A DNA stretch of 7,070 nucleotides from positions 1-7,070 of the forward strand of contig PBCV01000041.1 of the NCBI GenBank assembly GCA_002717915.1, in the 5' to 3' direction. A program made the position numbers and the translations under genes. Under the pieces are notes generated by a model. That model had not been told where the DNA came from. It searched no databases and saw only the letters and a list, made by a program, of their open reading frames with translations. Origin of the DNA: Fidelibacterota bacterium. GTDB lineage: Bacteria; Fidelibacterota; Marinisomatia; Marinisomatales; UBA1611. Numbering within the stretch: the first letter of the stretch is position 1; every line of letters begins with the position of its first letter. Positions 5,413 to 7,070 of this stretch are shown piece by piece.

Positions 5413-7070
5413 ATGATGAAATCGTTAAAACTTTATTTTCTAGGTCTTATAACGTCATCTGCTTTGATTAGTCAGGATCTTTGCCCACCTGCTTTTGTTG
5501 ACGCGTTATTTTATAGTGAAAAGATTGAACTTTCCTGGGTCCAGTCATCATCCTACGGAGATGTTTTATTTGATGAATGTTTTTCATCTTGCTCCCTTGC
5601 GGTGGAAGCAATGCAAGTCGTGCACGTAGATACTTCGTGTGGCGCGTGTTCGGGTGGATGGTTCAGGTATTCTGATGGTACTGAAGCAGACTGTGGAGAG
5701 GGAATGTATCCCTGTGAAGATGGCGGTAATGATGATTTCTCTGCTTATGCAGGATATTCAGGTACAGACTCTACAACCGATATGTATGCCCCCGTAGATA
5801 GCCGCATGATCACAGATGCCTTAGACCTTACGGGCTACACGGCAGCCTATGTTGAATTTATAGAAGCATACAACTACCCGCAGGATGCAACGGACTCCAA
5901 CATGGTCGAAGTATCCATTGATAGTGGAGCAACCTGGGAAATGGTGTATGCATCAAAGCCTTGGGATGTTGATGAAGATATCTGGTTCAATACCATTGAT
6001 ATTTCTTCTTATGCAGGCAATGTAGTCTGGGTAGCGTTCCGTTATTATGATTCTGTAGGATATGGTGAGAGCTGGTTCGTAGATGATATCCGTGTTTGGG
6101 GTGGGAATGAAGGTGATGGTGACATTTGTGGGACATTTAATCATTTTAATGTATACATGGATGGTGCATTAATTGGAACCGCCGATAGCAGTGGTTTGTA
6201 TACAGCTGAAGATTTGGTGAATGATACTGAATATTGTTTTGAAATTACATCAGTCTATGATGAAGGTGAGTCCGTGCCGAGCGCAACGGTATGTGCTGTA
6301 CCGCAGGGTCCGTTCCAAGTTAACCCTCAAACCCTTAACTTTGACGAGTTGATGGAAGGGGATTATTTTGAGCAAATAGTAACTATACAAAATTTTGATA
6401 CGCTTGATGCTGATTTTGATATTAGTTCAGTTGAACTGTCTAATATTGATGCAGCCCTAGATTTAGTGTTATCAACTTTTGAAGATGGAACCTTAGGCGA
6501 CTTTACAAATATTCCAGATTTAGGAGAAGAATGGACTGTTGGTGATTCAGCCACTCATTCATCAACTTACTTACCTTTCCCTGCGCCTCCGGACGGCTCA
6601 CAGAACTTTGCATTATACAATGACGATGCAGCAGGGGATGATCCATTTAACCCTGCAACGCCAATGCTTGTTTCGAACCCGGCTTTTTCTGGTAGTGATC
6701 CATCATTCCTGGTTTTTGATCTGTATTTTCCAAACCCTGCTGGCCCTTGTGAAGAAGCTGCGACATATGCTGATGATTTCAAGGTAAAGGTATCCATAGA
6801 TGATGGCGAAACCTGGATGCTGGTTGATTCCACCATGGAAACAGGCGTCTGGTACTGGGCTTCCTATATGTATAATCTAGAGCCATATGTTAGTGAAGTA
6901 AATTCGTTCAGGGTCGCGTTTCAGTATACAGACTGTGGTGGTGAGTGGGGCTATGGTGTTGCGATTGATAATATGGCTATTAAGATGGGTGACAGTTTTA
7001 CATGGCTGACGGTATCACCCTATAGGGGAAATATTTCTGCGTTAAATAGTTACAACGATTCCATAGCAGT
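5413..7070 (+). CDS. Large exported multidomain protein with MAM-like jelly-roll and Ig/FN3-like domains (3' end outside window)
   Basis: An open frame with no stop runs from ATG 5413 (or 5416) to the right edge: 552 full codons plus two bases. A TAA directly before 5413 rules out an earlier start. Residues 1-20 form a signal peptide (MMKSLKLYFLGLITSSALIS, then QDLCPP). Next come a short FN3-like stretch (KIELSWVQ) and a cysteine-rich segment with Cys24, 56, 60, 76, 79, 94 and 101. Residues about 130-230 resemble the MAM/choice-of-anchor J beta-sandwich: LDLTGYTAAYVEF, VEVSIDSGATWE, VWVAFRYYDS, WFVDDIRVWG. An FN3-like unit spans about 237-297 and an ASH/choice-of-anchor D-like strand pair about 300-345 (VNPQTLNF). 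A second MAM-like unit spans about 350-520 (KVKVSIDDGETWM, FRVAFQYTD, GVAIDNMAI), and another Ig-like unit starts with FTWLTVSP. No protease or other catalytic domain is visible; it may lie outside the window. Adhesion or glycan binding at the cell surface is likely but inferred. Confidence 0.85.
   Translation, partial: MMKSLKLYFLGLITSSALISQDLCPPAFVDALFYSEKIELSWVQSSSYGDVLFDECFSSCSLAVEAMQVVHVDTSCGACSGGWFRYSDGTEADCGEGMYPCEDGGNDDFSAYAGYSGTDSTTDMYAPVDSRMITDALDLTGYTAAYVEFIEAYNYPQDATDSNMVEVSIDSGATWEMVYASKPWDVDEDIWFNTIDISSYAGNVVWVAFRYYDSVGYGESWFVDDIRVWGGNEGDGDICGTFNHFNVYMDGALIGTADSSGLYTAEDLVNDTEYCFEITSVYDEGESVPSATVCAVPQGPFQVNPQTLNFDELMEGDYFEQIVTIQNFDTLDADFDISSVELSNIDAALDLVLSTFEDGTLGDFTNIPDLGEEWTVGDSATHSSTYLPFPAPPDGSQNFALYNDDAAGDDPFNPATPMLVSNPAFSGSDPSFLVFDLYFPNPAGPCEEAATYADDFKVKVSIDDGETWMLVDSTMETGVWYWASYMYNLEPYVSEVNSFRVAFQYTDCGGEWGYGVAIDNMAIKMGDSFTWLTVSPYRGNISALNSYNDSIA

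Noticed and set aside
6363..6836. Short plus- and minus-strand frames in the right-hand region
   Set aside because: They overlap the continuous frame that starts at 5413, whose translation shows clear beta-sandwich domain motifs.

Overview
The window looks like a chromosomal segment of an uncultured FCB-group marine bacterium. Candidatus Neomarinimicrobiota (SAR406/Marinimicrobia) is the best guess. The evidence is a large exported protein with a VVPNPYV...GKFAVVR type IX (Por) secretion-like C-terminal domain, a second large exported beta-sandwich protein, weak or absent Shine-Dalgarno sequences, and A+T-rich gaps. This assignment is inferred from protein style, not from a marker gene.

Layout: (1) bases 1-149 hold the C-terminal end of YaaA (peroxide stress protein, UPF0246), which ends in a normal TGA stop. 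(2) 170-763 and 861-1358 are two tandem plus-strand paralogues, each with a signal peptide and an NTF2/SnoaL-like domain. (3) 1386-1964 on the minus strand is a thioredoxin/TlpA-like exported oxidoreductase. It appears broken by a TGA, but the frame is continuous on both sides and the TGA sits exactly at the first cysteine of the CxxC active site (W-[UGA]-P-F-C). (4) 2068-5238 on the minus strand is a 1056-residue exported protein of unknown function with a Por-secretion-like C-terminus. (5) 5413 to the right edge on the plus strand is an incomplete large exported protein built from fibronectin/Ig-like and MAM-like jelly-roll domains.

The main discovery candidate is item 3, a selenoprotein with a UxxC redox motif. 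A hairpin starts 9 nt after the UGA. Its apical loop begins after 16 nt and has G in position 2, which fits the general description of a bacterial SECIS. UGA is not a general sense codon here: yaaA stops at TGA, and the 1056-codon gene encodes about thirty Trp, all TGG, with no in-frame TGA. The selenocysteine machinery (selA, selB, selC, selD) is not in the window, so recoding remains an inference.

How the genes could fit together: YaaA and the thioredoxin-like protein both point to redox or oxidative stress. The two large exported proteins contain many cysteines and are possible, unproven substrates for an exported thiol oxidoreductase. No stretch over 300 bases lacks a gene. The longest gap (5239-5412) is the divergent promoter region. 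I saw no tRNA, rRNA, CRISPR array or insertion sequence.
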